DNA of 64,000 bases. It comes from Anseranas semipalmata. Lineage: Eukaryota > Chordata > Aves > Anseriformes > Anseranatidae. Below are positions 36,851 through 49,594 of this stretch, piece after piece (positions within the stretch are counted from its first letter, which is position 1; the number at the start of each line of letters is the position of its first letter). Made by a program: the position numbers and the translations under genes. The stretch lies in contig VXAA01003989.1 in assembly GCA_013399115.1 (NCBI GenBank), forward strand, positions 891,889 to 955,888. Reading direction: 5' to 3'. Below the pieces are notes generated by a model. It saw nothing but the letters and a program-made list of their open reading frames with translations. It had not been told where the DNA came from and ran no database searches.

Positions 36851-39090
36851 GAAATATTTAATAATTTGTAAGGTGTAGCCATCCATAAAGTTTTGTATTA
36901 TTAGTAGCTAAAAGTAAGGATGAGGTAATGATCCAGATTTATTAGAGTTGAAGTTTAAGTTAAGTTTGCACTGGAGTTCAGATGTGAATGTACAGAATTT
37001 CAACAGCTTTTCATGGGAGAGGTCAGTTGCTAGAGACAGAAACAGGTCACAAGATTGTATTTTTAATGTATCAGATACCGTGAACTCCATTGCTTGTTTA
37101 TGACTCCAGATATTTCTGCAAATTGGATCTGAAGTTTCTTTGTAATATCTTTTCTGTAGGCTTTTATCAATACAGATCAGAAACAGGTACAAGTAACCAA
37201 AAGCCAAAGATATGAGTATGTTTGAATAGAAGTAATGGAAAAATACCCCTCTGCCCACCTGAGCAAAATTCAGGTCAGAGCAGGCTGTAAGGATCACTAC
37301 TCTGAGGTCTCGTCCCACCACACTTAAAAATGTGCTGCTGCAGCTGGGTTGGCACAAGTGTGGGGCAGCCCCCCCGATACTGATGTGGCATATGCTGAGA
37401 GAAGAAGGATTTCTGTTGGCAAAGGTACCAGCTGCCTCTTGTCTCTGACAGGCATCAGCCCACCCGACAAACGCGCTCTCCTGTTGGTCTATCTGTAACA
37501 AAGCGTAAAGATCCAGATATCCTGCTCCATTTAAAAACAAACAAACAAAACCTCCCGCACAATAGAAACAAATGTTTTAAAAACAGCAGCTAGTGAAAGT
37601 TGAAAACAAACAGCATTTAGAAAGGTGCTGGTTTAAGACAAACCCTGTTGTATTCCTGTTGTATACACACCTGGTGCGATGCCAAGCCTTTGATGGGGCC
37701 TATCCACCCAGTTCCAGCTGTGGTATTGGAAGTAAGGTTTCTTATCTACCTGACATCTCCAAAAATTATTTTTAGATTATAAGCAAAATTTCCCCCTTTG
37801 TTTAAGTTAAATTGCTGCTGAGGATAATTTGAAGTAGCCCTGCTGATTTTGCACTGAAACGAAGGAAGAACAGTCACGATTAACTCATCAAGCTGAGAGA
37901 ACGGTAACATACAGTTTGGTGTACAGCAGGATCTGGAACCACTGTATACATTTTGCAGTGATTGTTAGACTGGTTGTTAGATTGTTAGACTTAAAATCTT
38001 TGTTAAAAGAAGCACAGTTTTTAGCTTCTGTGCATGTCAACAGTTTTATATAAAGACTTTGGGGGAACAGTAACTTCATCTGTTCACATGAATGGAGAAA
38101 TAATTTTTTTTTTCTGCTAGGATTTTTCATAAAATGGGGTGTGATTTCACAGGTTTTAAAAATCTCACCACAGCTGAGAGGGAGTGGGCTCACTCATCTC
38201 CTTGGCTCTTCTCTTCCTTCCCACCCCTGCCACGCAATTCTGCCTTCGCCTTGTGTCAGCTCCCACAGCTGACCAGAAGATGCGTCAGTGCAGCCTGCTA
38301 ACCTGACAAAAACAGCTGCCACCCCAGGTAGTTTTAGATTTAACTTTAGCAAGCTGAATCAGTTTAATGCGAGATCGGATGATTACTGGGACCTGCCTCT
38401 GTAATAGCAAACTCTTAATTTGTATCAGGCGATTCAGTAAAGCCATGCCCTTAGGGTGAGGTCTCCCAAGATGGCTGAGCCATTTTAGCAGCTTGCTGCT
38501 GTTGAAAGGAGGAATTCTCCAGGTGCGTGTTCCCCACCGCTTTCCCTGCACTTTGCACTGTGCCCCCCTTTCAGCTGGTTCAGCTCACTCAACTGGCACA
38601 AAGTGAACCTAGTGAAATAGAAGTGAAGAGTTTTATGTCTGTATGGTGAGTTAGCCGAACTCCCAGAGGTATCAGACAGGTGCCAGAGCCAGCACAGCTG
38701 TGGACTGGCACTGGGAAGACTCAGCAGGAAAGAAGGATGGGGGGGCAGCCTCTTTTGGCGGCAGAAGGATGTGAGATTGGCTCAGCTGTCTTGCGAAACC
38801 ACACATTACTTCAAACGTTAATGCAGCATTGTCGTTGTGAAGATGCACTCTGGTATGGCTTTTTAAAGATTAAAAAAAATACCCTGGCACTTAAAGACAA
38901 CAGGAAAAGCTGTACCTTATTTTCACAACAAAATAGTTCCAAATCAAAGGTGAAAGAGAAAAAAAACAGAATTATAGCTTGAAGCTGTTAGGAGCCAAAG
39001 AGTATCTACACTGTGCGCTGACTAAAAGTGGTTTGGTTTGTTAAATTTTTTATGCCTCCTAACACTTCTGCAAGGAATACGGAGTTTCCA
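36851..39090 (+). other. ULK4 intron stretch: long minus-strand open frame, no recognised gene
   Basis: The stretch contains the longest open frame of the window (minus strand, 37540-36908, 210 codons), but its translation has no domain I recognise, mixed composition and no splice or promoter context. The segment 37250-37500 is GC-richer than its surroundings. Segment 38180-38800 is also moderately GC-rich. No gene is called. Confidence 0.5.
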
Positions 39091-39237
39091 GCAGGCTCTG
39101 ATTCTTCCTTGAAATGAGGAAAAGAAAAAAAAAAAAAAAAAGGGGTTTGTGTACNNNNNNNNNNNNNNNNGCAGGCTCGTATTTTTCCTTGAAAAGAGGA
39201 AAAAAAAAAAAAAAAAAAAAAAAAGGTGTTTGTGTAG
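39091..39237. other. Assembly gap (16 N) flanked by duplicated A-rich sequence
   Basis: The left flank (39091-39154) and right flank (39171-39237) are two near-identical copies. Both begin GCAGGCTC, pass through TTCCTTGAAA.GAGGAAAA into a long poly(A), and end in GGTGTTTGTGTA or GGGGTTTGTGTA. Between them are 16 Ns (39155-39170). This is the signature of one locus read twice across a homopolymer. The true genome probably has one copy. Confidence 0.85.
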
Positions 39238-42200
39238 CCATTAACACCCTAATTAACACCTTACTTCTTCTTTCAAATGGGCCAGTAGGATGGCTGCTGG
39301 TGCTGTGGCAGCTGGAAGTAAAACCTTCCTGGTGGGTAAGCTTGAAGCATTAAAGGAGAAGAGTCATAAAGAAAGGGAGATCTTGGTTAATGTCCTCAGA
39401 GGAAAAAAGTGTAAGGTATTGAAAAACAGGGCAACGAATAAAAATCAATATTAAAACGCTAGTGGTAGGTTCTGCTGGTATCATTTGGCATAGCTTTGTT
39501 GAAGTCAGGACTGCTACACTGAAGACTTTAATGTAGTTTCTCAGCAGAGCTATTTGGGGAAATCTCCCTCCTCTGCTGTGCAGGAGAGAGCCACCTTAAC
39601 TCGTCATTCAAATGAAAAAAGTTACTGGGGCAAGGCAACTTTTTGTCGGGATAACTGTATCTGTATGAAGGCTTTTGCCAGCATTGTTAATGATATGGTT
39701 TTGTGATTGCTTTCAACCAACCTTGTGTGTGGGCTGGCGTCAAAAAGGGAGGTCCCAGCCATGTGTTTCTGCCGCCTCTCTGGTGCCAGCCAGAGTGGTA
39801 AACTGGAAAACTAACCTCAGGGAAAAAAGGATGGGAGGGGTTGGCCAGATCACTTCCCTGATTTCTCACCATCTGGTTGCACAAATGCCGGTGCTGGCAG
39901 GGAGGAGGCTGGGAAGATTCGCAGGGGAACGGCCCCTTCGGCAGCAGCTCGGTCTGGGGCTGCGTCGCAGTGATGGAGAACCCGCAGCCTGGGGAGAAAG
40001 ATGGGCTTTTCTTTTTATTTTCATCCTGTCTAAATGAATGGTGTCGTTGTAGCACATTGCAGGATACAGGTCGTGTCTGAGAGGTGTTCAGCTCTTTGGA
40101 GGCTGGCCCGGATCTGGCTCCATGTAGGTCAGTAAGGAGCATGGTCTCTTGATCCCAGCGTATCGCTACTGCTATTGCCAGTAGGAATGCAGGATTTCTT
40201 AATTAATTTTGCTCTGTGTAATACAGCACACACCTAAGCTTCTGATGAAGTACAACCATAGTTTCTAGTTTAACAATGTATCAAGGCGTGTCATTAATAT
40301 ACAGTTACATATGCTAAGTCCTGTCTTATGTAAGCAATAACACACAACAAGGTGTGTTTTTGTCAGCCAGTATGCGTACGTCTTGGGTGTACTGGGGCAG
40401 CAGTGTTGCTGAGGGCTATAACACACCCAGGGCGTGGGTGTATTAGCTGACTAATACGCATTTTGTAGTGTTATTGCACTCATTAACTATATTGAAGGGA
40501 AAAGTTTTAAAGTAAATTAAAATCTAAATTATGAAGAATCAACTCAGTGCTTAACTGGAAGTGAGCAAACACATCTCAGAAGTAACCAAAACTGTAGAAC
40601 TGCACTTACCCTTGAAACTCCCCCTTTTGAGCATCTTCCTCGAGGTAGCAGCAAGGGGTTGGGGTTGTTTGGCTGCGGAAGCAGCTGCTCCACGTTTGCT
40701 GAGCCATCGGTCCCTTGTGCGTTTCCTGGGTCACTGTACAACTTTGCAAAGCGCAGCTATAGCTATCGCAACTCAGTGGCGAGTTCTGTCACAAGTATGC
40801 TTAAATTGAACGCTCTGCTTTTGCTTGGCAATCAGTAGGGGTGACATGTCAGAATCTGGAAGAAGAAGAAAAAAAAAAGACATGCTTGCTTTCAATCATT
40901 TCTGCTTTCTGCACAAAGCCTGGCTTTCCCAGATTCTTTTCCTCATCTTGTTTCCATGTTTGTTCATGGAAGAGGGAACAACCTGAGGACTTTGATACTG
41001 CACCTGTACTTCTCCTCTCTCTGCAACTTTCCAGAATAGATATCTTCCCCACCGAATGTCTGATACTACCTTAAAAACACAGAAGAAAGAACTATCAGCA
41101 TATTGCAGTGGAGCTTTTTTCCATCTTCTTGTGTCCACTGCAAAGATGAGATTGTATAATGAAGTTTGTGTAATCAAGTACACATGAAAGTTATTTGACG
41201 TGACGTTCTTTAATGGTTCACCAGCCTGCTCTGTAAAAATGGTGAAGTTGTCCTGATCTGTGTCCCAATTCTAAAATGAATACCTAAATATATGAGAAGG
41301 TTCATGAGAATGCCTCATATTCTGTATGCCTTTATCTGAAATGCATTTTCAGAGTTGTTTCATGTATCTTAGAAAATAAACATTTTTACCTTCATTTTTG
41401 CACCTGTGAAATTTCAGGCTGAACAGTTCATTTTGAGTGAATTTACTAGTTACTTTCATCTGGTTAATGGGCAGGTGATTTTCGTAAGAGTTGGATCAGA
41501 TATTGATGGTGAATCATTGTTAGTTCATTGATGGAGAGGTATAAGCTGTAAGAGTTACAGCTGCATAAGACGGTAGCATGATTACACTGATTTCATTCCT
41601 TACTGGGGTCTGCACTTCTCTCTCAGTTATCTGCTCTGTATTTTGTAGTATGCTTATACCCACCATCTACTTTCCAGCTCATAAAGTTTTATTCTTGCTC
41701 AGAAAAGACACCCATCTTTGGGTATTTTTAGAATTACGATCTCTGTTGGTTTTTCAGTCCTTTTGCAATTTAGGGGTTGAGCCAACATTGCTAATGTTGG
41801 TGATGCTATCATGCAAACACCTGTTTTCCTTCAACTCTGAAACTTTTTTTTTTTTTTTTTTTGGCTCAGAGCGCATCTACTAGGTGTTCACTTTTGACTT
41901 GACACTAAAATGATCAAGGATTGAGTGGCGAACAGATAGCAACATGTCAGGGATGCTTGTTCATCTTCATTCCACTATCAATATTGTCCTAGGGAAAGAA
42001 GAACCTACAGCATAATCTTCCACTCCACCAAAAGTCATCTGATCCTCCAACACTTGACTTACTTGTTAAATCAAGTTACTGATGAAATGAGAAACTTTAA
42101 ACTGTAATATATTGAGAGTTTGACGCTCGTCTGACTAGGGTAAACTAAGAATCATTCTGCTGATGTCAAAGCTGATGTAAAGGACAGTCAGGAATATGCT

Positions 42201-43440
42201 CTTTCCAGTAAAAGTGCCAAGGTGTAATTAGGTATTGTTGTATCTTGTGTGGTAGGGACTTGCTTGCGCACACAGACGATAGAAGTTGCACCATTATGCA
42301 GAGGACAACATTAAATTGCCCTGACTTAGTTTATCTGTGGAACTGGCAATTAGAATATGTTCTTAGCCTAATTACACATGTTACTTTGGTACAGTTAAGC
42401 CAGGATTTTGCTTCTACTCTCCATTACTGTATTTTTTTTTTCCTCATACTTTGTGCCTGGTCTAAGGTTGCTTGCTGTATCTATACCTCACCTTGCAGGC
42501 TGTGGCCCTGTTCTTGTGAGGCAGACCTTTGACCACTGCTCCAGTACAAATAAATAATAGCAGTGGCTGTTAGATCTGTGTGAGTTATCTGCCCAGTTTC
42601 TGTTTTTACTAACGCAGTATTCAGATATTTTATTTGTGCAATAAAACATACTCCCCGCCCACCCCTCACCTAAAGTATGAGAATAGGTAAACTGATTTCT
42701 TACTGTGAATATGATGCCTTGGAAAGTACCACTTTAACTAGGTGTACCAGAAGGTTTTGATGTGTGGAGGGCTTTGGTGTCTTAAAAGTCTTACTGAAAA
42801 ACACAGGTAAAGAAAATGAAACCTTTCAGAATGTGCTTTTGTGATCTGTCATCCTTAGTCAAGAGTCCTTGACAGGGCAAAAATAAAAACTTAACTTCCA
42901 ATAAATGTACAAAGAATTTACCCTAATCAATTTGACAGTAATGTTAGAAGCAACCCATTATGGTAAATTGACAAAAACTGTGCATCCCAGTGGCAGAAGG
43001 TGGAAAGTTATTTTAATTATTTTTCTTCAGTCACAGTAAAATTATTGCAAGCAGATATAAAAGAGGACTAGTTAGCATCTACCTCCTCAGCTTTAGAATC
43101 AGAAAATAAATCACAGCCTGCGGTAATTGGAACTTGTTTTGACATGGTACAGAATGCCTGTATCTATGTTGTAATGCACCGTGGTACAAAAATTACTAAA
43201 ACAGGTTATTAAATTTTCCCCATAAGAACTATAGCTCAGCTCCTTCGTTTATCTTGATAAAATTGGAAGTCTGTTGTTTAGGGGAATGGATGAATGACTA
43301 AAGAAAATTGCTTGCTGTTGTTAGTGTAATTTACATATTATAGAACAAGCCACTAACATGGGTAGATAGCACTTTTTCCTGCCCGGTATAGGTGTAAATC
43401 CTTGACCAAAGTTATTATTCGACTTAGTTATCTGGCATGC
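39238..43440 (+). other. ULK4 intron stretch: no recognised gene
   Basis: Mostly AT-rich. A GC-richer segment at about 39680-40140 includes a CpG cluster (39888-39990) and overlapping open frames on both strands, none with a recognisable protein. An imperfect hairpin (11-bp arms, one mismatch) lies at 40419-40445. A poly-T run sits near 41846-41862. No exon, RNA gene or transposon is called. Confidence 0.5.
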
Positions 43441-43472
43441 AATTAACAGATGTGATTTCACATCTGTTAATT
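43441..43472. repeat. Perfect 15-bp palindrome with 2-nt loop
   Basis: AATTAACAGATGTGA (43441-43455) is followed by TT and then its exact reverse complement TCACATCTGTTAATT (43458-43472). A third, slightly altered copy of the left arm (TTAACAGGTGTGATTTCA) follows at about 43488-43505. A near-perfect cruciform with an extra direct copy suggests a template-switch or slippage event. Confidence 0.9.
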
Positions 43473-43505
43473 CACAATCATTTCACATTAACAGGTGTGA
43501 TTTCA

Positions 43506-46500
43506 GAGGAAAAAAAAAAGTTTCAATTGACTGGATGAGGTCCCTGTGGATTTAATTTTGTTATTTCTAAAAATAAGTAAATCTAGTGCAGAAAGTTATA
43601 AAGTTTCTGCACTAATTCCAGCTCATTCTATGACCTTAAAACCTATCCAATATCCCAGTAACTGTAGTAACTATTTTTGGTTCAAAATTTCTTTGACAAA
43701 CTCATTATTATTGAATATATGAGTAACTTGATCCAAAAGGAAAACAATTTGGCTACAGAGACGTGAGAAGACTGAATCTCAGACATCTGAGCTTTGCTTG
43801 GGTAGACTGGTGAGGGACAGCTGCTTGGGGTGTGTGTCGGTAATGGGTGCTTCTTCCACTTAGCCCCAGCCCTGCTGGAGCTGCAGGGGAGAAACACTTA
43901 CCTTCCAGTAATGGGGTGTCCGCAGATTGTGCCCCAGGATGCTTTCAGAGCTCTCACTCCTGGAGTAGCTTCCTGGGAAAGTGCAGATGTAGCTCAGGGC
44001 AGAGGCAACCAGGCTTTCTCCTAACTTTCCATCAGGAGAGGAACCTCTGTCGATCTCTTTCAGAGGGGGAATTTTTACACCTGCCCTGTGCCGCTTAACG
44101 CAGCCATGCCTTGTTTTAGAGAGTGCAAGGTAAGGATGCAGTTTGTGTTTACCTGAGCCATTGGTTTGATGTATACTGAAACTGTTTTACTTCTAATACC
44201 CAGGGTTTAGGCTCAGTGCACACACACCCCTAAGAGTCTGCATCCATGTCTGTTCTTGATGAAAAAGGTGAAAAAGTATTACAGGCTTCACCTTTTCTGT
44301 ACTGAAAGGTTACAATCTTATACCCACTCCAAACTCCCCATCCCTGCTTACCAGAAGACCTGTTGACCTTCACTGTATGTCACATAAAGGGCACGTGTAC
44401 TGTATGTGGGGCATTCCTCCATCATTTATGAGGCACAGCCTCATCAAGGCAAGGCCAGTTGAAATGAGAAGGTGTGAGTGGATTTGAACCTTTATCTGTA
44501 GAATATTGTTGCATTCGTGATGTTTGATCATGTATAGAAGGTAATTTATTATGGGAACACTCCAAAATTATTCTGTATTTTTTATCATGTTCTGTTTCTA
44601 TCACTACAAATGTTCCATAGCTGATTTGATATTGCTTGAGAACATTAAATATTCTATAGTGCCTGGACAATATTCCCATCACAAATTTGCTCATTATGTT
44701 GATTTGTATTTACCTGAATTTTCTGCAAGAGAGATGAAGTTAGAAGTCCAGGAGGACTGTTGTTCAACCTATAAATGTCTCCCTTCTGGTATCTATGTGC
44801 ATCCCACTGGGTCTGCTCAGTGGAGCTGAGTAGAGTGAATAGTAGTGGGCAGGATGTGGTCATTACAGCCTTTGTGTGCTGCTGTTGAAACTGTGGTAGT
44901 GACAGACATGTTTAAACATTTGTCGCCAGTGTTATTCTAGTGTGATTTCTGAAATCATATGGAGACAGGGAAGAGAAACAAAGCTGCCCATGGAAGTCAT
45001 TTACTGCAGCACAGTGTTTGGGGGAAACACTGTGGTGATACTAGTGAGAGAAGGCATGCTAAAAGCAAGTTAGCCAAAAGACAGCAAAATGTCTTTTTTT
45101 TTTTTCTTTGGCATAGACAGGACTCAATATGACATGCATGGTTGCTTGTTCTTGGGGTTTGCTGATTTGTCCAATTGTATAACCGTTGTATAACTGTAAC
45201 TTTGGAGTGTTTGGGCTCCGAATTTTCTAAGTGTCTGCCTCAGGTTTAAATTTTCCTAAGCTATTCATGTTGAAATTTCCACAGTTTCGTGGAAGATTAT
45301 TAAGAGATACTTCATTATTATCTGGTCCTAGTTTTAAAACTTCTGATGACTTTTTTTTTTTAACTCTGCTGTTCTGAAAAGTTATTGCTTATGGCAAGAA
45401 TTTGACTTTTGTTTTGGCAATGTGGTTTTTGCCGTACCTTGAAACCTTTTCTTATTTGAAGAGTTCTTTAAAAGCTTGAAACTGTTAAACAAGTGGCAGC
45501 TTATTATATACTCAGTAAAGGTTTTTTCCATATTAGAAAATGAAATGTCTGAAAATTCCCATCTCACCCAGTACACTAAAGCTTCTTGCAGCTATGTGCC
45601 TGATTGTATGGTCCCCCAACAGCTGCTGTTTCCATTAAACAGCGCATGCATCATCTCAGTCGGAGGATAAGCATGGTTTATATCTTTCCCACTCCTATGT
45701 GCAGTAAGATTGTGAGTATGCCATGCCTAAAAACAAGTATGTTCCAGTGTAGGGCAAGAGAGTGAAGCCAGAGTCTGCACTTTGTGACTGTTGCTTTGGG
45801 CTAGAGCGAAACTGAGCTACAGAACTGACAGCAGAACTCCAGATTTCCCAGTGTATTCTGGGTCACAAGAGCCAATGGTCTGGAAAATGTAAATTTAATG
45901 CCTGAGCTAATGTTTTCATGTCTGTTGATTTATTGTGATCTAATGTTTTAATTCCCGCTGGTTGGTCTTCTTCATGGTCTCATGGAATCAAATCAACAAC
46001 TGGGGCAAAATGAAAGTGCCGCCTTTAAGCCAGCTCTTTAAAATGTGTTCTTCCTTTCTTACATGTGTATTTTCAGTGCTCCTGTTTAAAAGTCTGCAGC
46101 TGGAAACTTAGCTAAATGCTCTCAGCAGTATTAAAAAGTCTCAGAAGTTTGTTAAAACAGGGAAAGTTTCTTTCTGTAATGAATCTTTAGAAAAGTGTGT
46201 GCAAAAGAGAGCATGGGGTATTTTAATACAAGTAATTCTGCAACTTAAATGACAGAATGAATTATCAATTACATAATAACTGAAATTGCTACTAGTGTTG
46301 TAGTATCCAGTGATTTAGGCTTTGCTAATTTATATGAATGCACCTGTATATGCATAGAATTCATATCTAAAAGACAGTGTGTGTGTCAAGTTCAGTGATA
46401 AAATATTACTGTCAAGGGCACTAACTACCCTCAGCCTGACTAATAAAACCAAACAGAAAATACTGATTTTCAGAGATATTTGACCTCTGCCCATCAATTT

Positions 46501-49500
46501 GGAGGCCATGCAGTGCTTCAGGGACTGCACTGATTTCACTGCTTGACAATCTCTGCTGTCGAATGAGAGTGACTGGTTTTATTGAGCAGTTAAATGCCCA
46601 TGTTACAAACTGCCTGGCTGGACTGATTTCTTACCGAAAGTCTGTACAAAATGATATCTGACTGGGTGGGGTACTATAGTTGTATGCATTATCTTCATCA
46701 GTGTTGAACGGAATTGTTAAGCGTCGGTTTTGTTCATTTAGTCCCTTTGAGTTTGAAGGACATTTGGTAGCTGAGGGATACACCCTGGGCAATTGCAGGA
46801 ATTTTGGTGAAGGGCAGAGAAGCTGAGCAGTATCACAGTGAAGAAGCAGTTTCCTTAACTGAAGAGTATTGTCTTACTGCAAGTTTGCAGCTTGAGTCTT
46901 GATCAGTCATAAGTGCTTCTGAATGTCCATGTGATGGTCTTTTTTTTTTTTATGATCTACAACTCTTGAAAATATTTCTCAGCCATTTGTTCCAGATGCA
47001 TCACTACAAAATCCACCCTTTTGTCACTTTGAGCTCAGAATACTGTGACATGCTTAAAAGCTTTAAAAATACTTCTACTGATGGAGAAAACAACTTGCTA
47101 TTTGTTACATATTGTTTCTTGCAAGTAGTGAATTTGGCATGTGATTTACATTTATGCATAGCTTTCCTCTTAAGTCTCCTTTATTGATTTGAACATATCT
47201 TAGGTACATCAGGTGCTGCCTCTGTCCTTGTGCAATAGTGAAACACCAGTTAAATACGATCATCATTTTTAATTAGGTTTCCCCAGTGCTGAAATTGCTG
47301 CAGTCTCTGGTCTGTTTTCCATTAGTTTGCTGGTCAGAAGTTGTTGACCTTTAGATTATGCTGCAAAATCCATCTGTTGCTGCAGGCTTTTGTGAAGAGA
47401 GATGTAAAGAAATATTATCTCCTGTCAGTCAGCCATGTAAACAAACCTGAACATAGGCAGCATCTCCGTTTCCAAGATCTGAGTTCATCCTAAGTAAGGA
47501 CGGAGAGGAAAAGCTGTGAACCAGTGTTCCCTATCCACTGGAGAATCCTTTCTCAGCTGTTGTGTCGTAATAAAATGTCGTCCTATTTTAAAATCCCCCT
47601 GCTCTCCATGGGAGAAGTTGCTCTGAGGATAACCCTAACCAGGAATCAATCCTCTTTTGTGATCTAAGAAGATGAAGGCCGTAACTGACCTCTGCCAGAT
47701 TTCTCTTCCCTCCCCACTGCCAGCTCCTAGCTTGTTGTTGGGGCAGTCTCGCCCATGAGACTTCTTTGGTAACAATCTGGTTTTTGCACTTTTTGTTATG
47801 TACCAGTCAGCCTTCTACTTCCGTACCCTGGCCTCTCCTTGACATTTTCCCTAATTTAACACTTTCAGTCCCACACACTTAAGGACTGTCTAGAGAAATC
47901 CTCTTTTTTTCCTCAAATGTTGGTTGGCAGCATACTTTTGAAAGTCTTTTGTTTACTGATAAACTAAAAGGTAGTTGCCCTAATGTGTTTTAAATATGGT
48001 TGTTCTAGCAACTTTTACTCATATAAATGCCACAAACATATCTGAAGTTTCTGAGTCCAATTTAAAATGCGACTGACAAATAGTTCTCCTAATTACAATG
48101 TAGTGGTGTTCTTACTGCTTCACCTGCATTATGAAAATTATCAATGCCTTTTAATTATGCAAATTTTCCTCCTCTAACATGGTAAGCAGTGTTCTCATGA
48201 GTATTTTGGTTATGTTTTCAGTTACATTTGCAACATTTTCCAGTATTAGCTTCCTTATGTTTTATCAGTCTCTAAACTCTAAACCTGTGATTTCTGCTTA
48301 TTGAACGCTGTGATATCCTGTTCTTAGGATACTTGCATGTCCTATGGCAGTAACATTATTCCACTTACCTGATGTCTTCATTAGAAGTTTTTGTTTCATT
48401 TAGAAAAAGAAGAAAGGTTTAGTTTTTCTTGGCTCTGAGCATCCATTCAGAAAACTCCCACAGTCCACACCCATCACAAAATTATCCTCTTCTCATAAAT
48501 AGTTTCATGAATCTTAGTTCTTTGCACTGCCTTATTATCCTTTTCAAAAAAGTACTTCCCAGTGGTACTCTCATTAAGCAAGAACTAATACACCCACAAT
48601 TTGTTCTTAGACTCAAAAGCTAGATGTGTTAATTATACTTGTGTGCTTGTCATGTATGTGCTACAAATACGTACAAACATGCTCTTCAAAAACTTTTCTC
48701 ATTTTTGTTTTCATGAGTGAATTCAGAAACTACACCGTATAGGAAGTGTCATTTTGAGTGTCAGTTTGGAGGACTGTCCCTCTGGCGTGCAAAATTTTTG
48801 AATGGAAATGTGATAAGGGACAGACAATCAGTAAGAACTGGCTTATCTGCCAGAGTTTTCTCTAGGAGATGTTTCAAGGGAAATCATAAGAAACCATTTC
48901 AAGGTGATGAGATAGTTTACCTCCAGGTGCAATGTCCATCAGAGGACTTCCAAATATCTGTAGTTTTCTATCTGTCTTGGAATGTTTATGTCCATAAACA
49001 TTGAGGTGGTAAGACTTTAAGTAGGTCGTAGGAAGTCTGTAGTGGTAATTTAGGTTATTGTTTGTGGAGTTCTATCAATATGATTATTATGTGTTACATA
49101 GCACAGTCAGTCATCCAGGTTGTATTCTGATGTGTGTATTTTTCAAAAAATTGTCTGATAATAGAGACAAGGATGCCATTCTTCATGGTCACAGACAGTC
49201 CTCATTTAATAGTGTATCAGTTCATCAAATGAAAAAATACATCATCTGCAATGAAAGCAGTCATTCACGACTGTTTGCAAAGGTTTTGAGAAATTATTGT
49301 ATCTTTGTATCAAAGGTTCATTTTGTACACTGACATATGAAGTATTCCTGTGAATACAAAAAGAGGGGAAGTATTATACCACAATGTTCACTTTTCAATC
49401 TTTTTGATTTTTTCTAGTGAAAGTTGCACAGTTCTGTCACCTCAATCATTTTTTTTTTATGTATAAAGAAGTGCCTAAAAAATTAAGGTGTTACAAAAAG

Positions 49501-49594
49501 ATATTTTAGAACAATTTGATCAGCTGACCAGGTCAGCTGGTCCCAATGGTAGTTGACCATGAATTCTAGAGGAACTCAGATGAAATTGCGTAGC
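43506..49594 (+). other. ULK4 intron stretch: no recognised gene
   Basis: AT-rich intron with a GC-richer segment at about 43800-44110. The 95-codon open frame at 48717-49004 has no recognisable domain and no splice context. No transposon or RNA gene is supported before the LINE relic. Confidence 0.5.

Noticed and set aside
48717..49004. 95-codon open frame with a mixed, protein-like composition
   Set aside because: No domain recognised, no acceptor/donor pair in frame, and length is within chance expectation.
49515..49545. Short inverted repeat AGCTGACC-A-GGTCAGCT
   Set aside because: 8-bp arms are expected by chance in a window this long; no other support.
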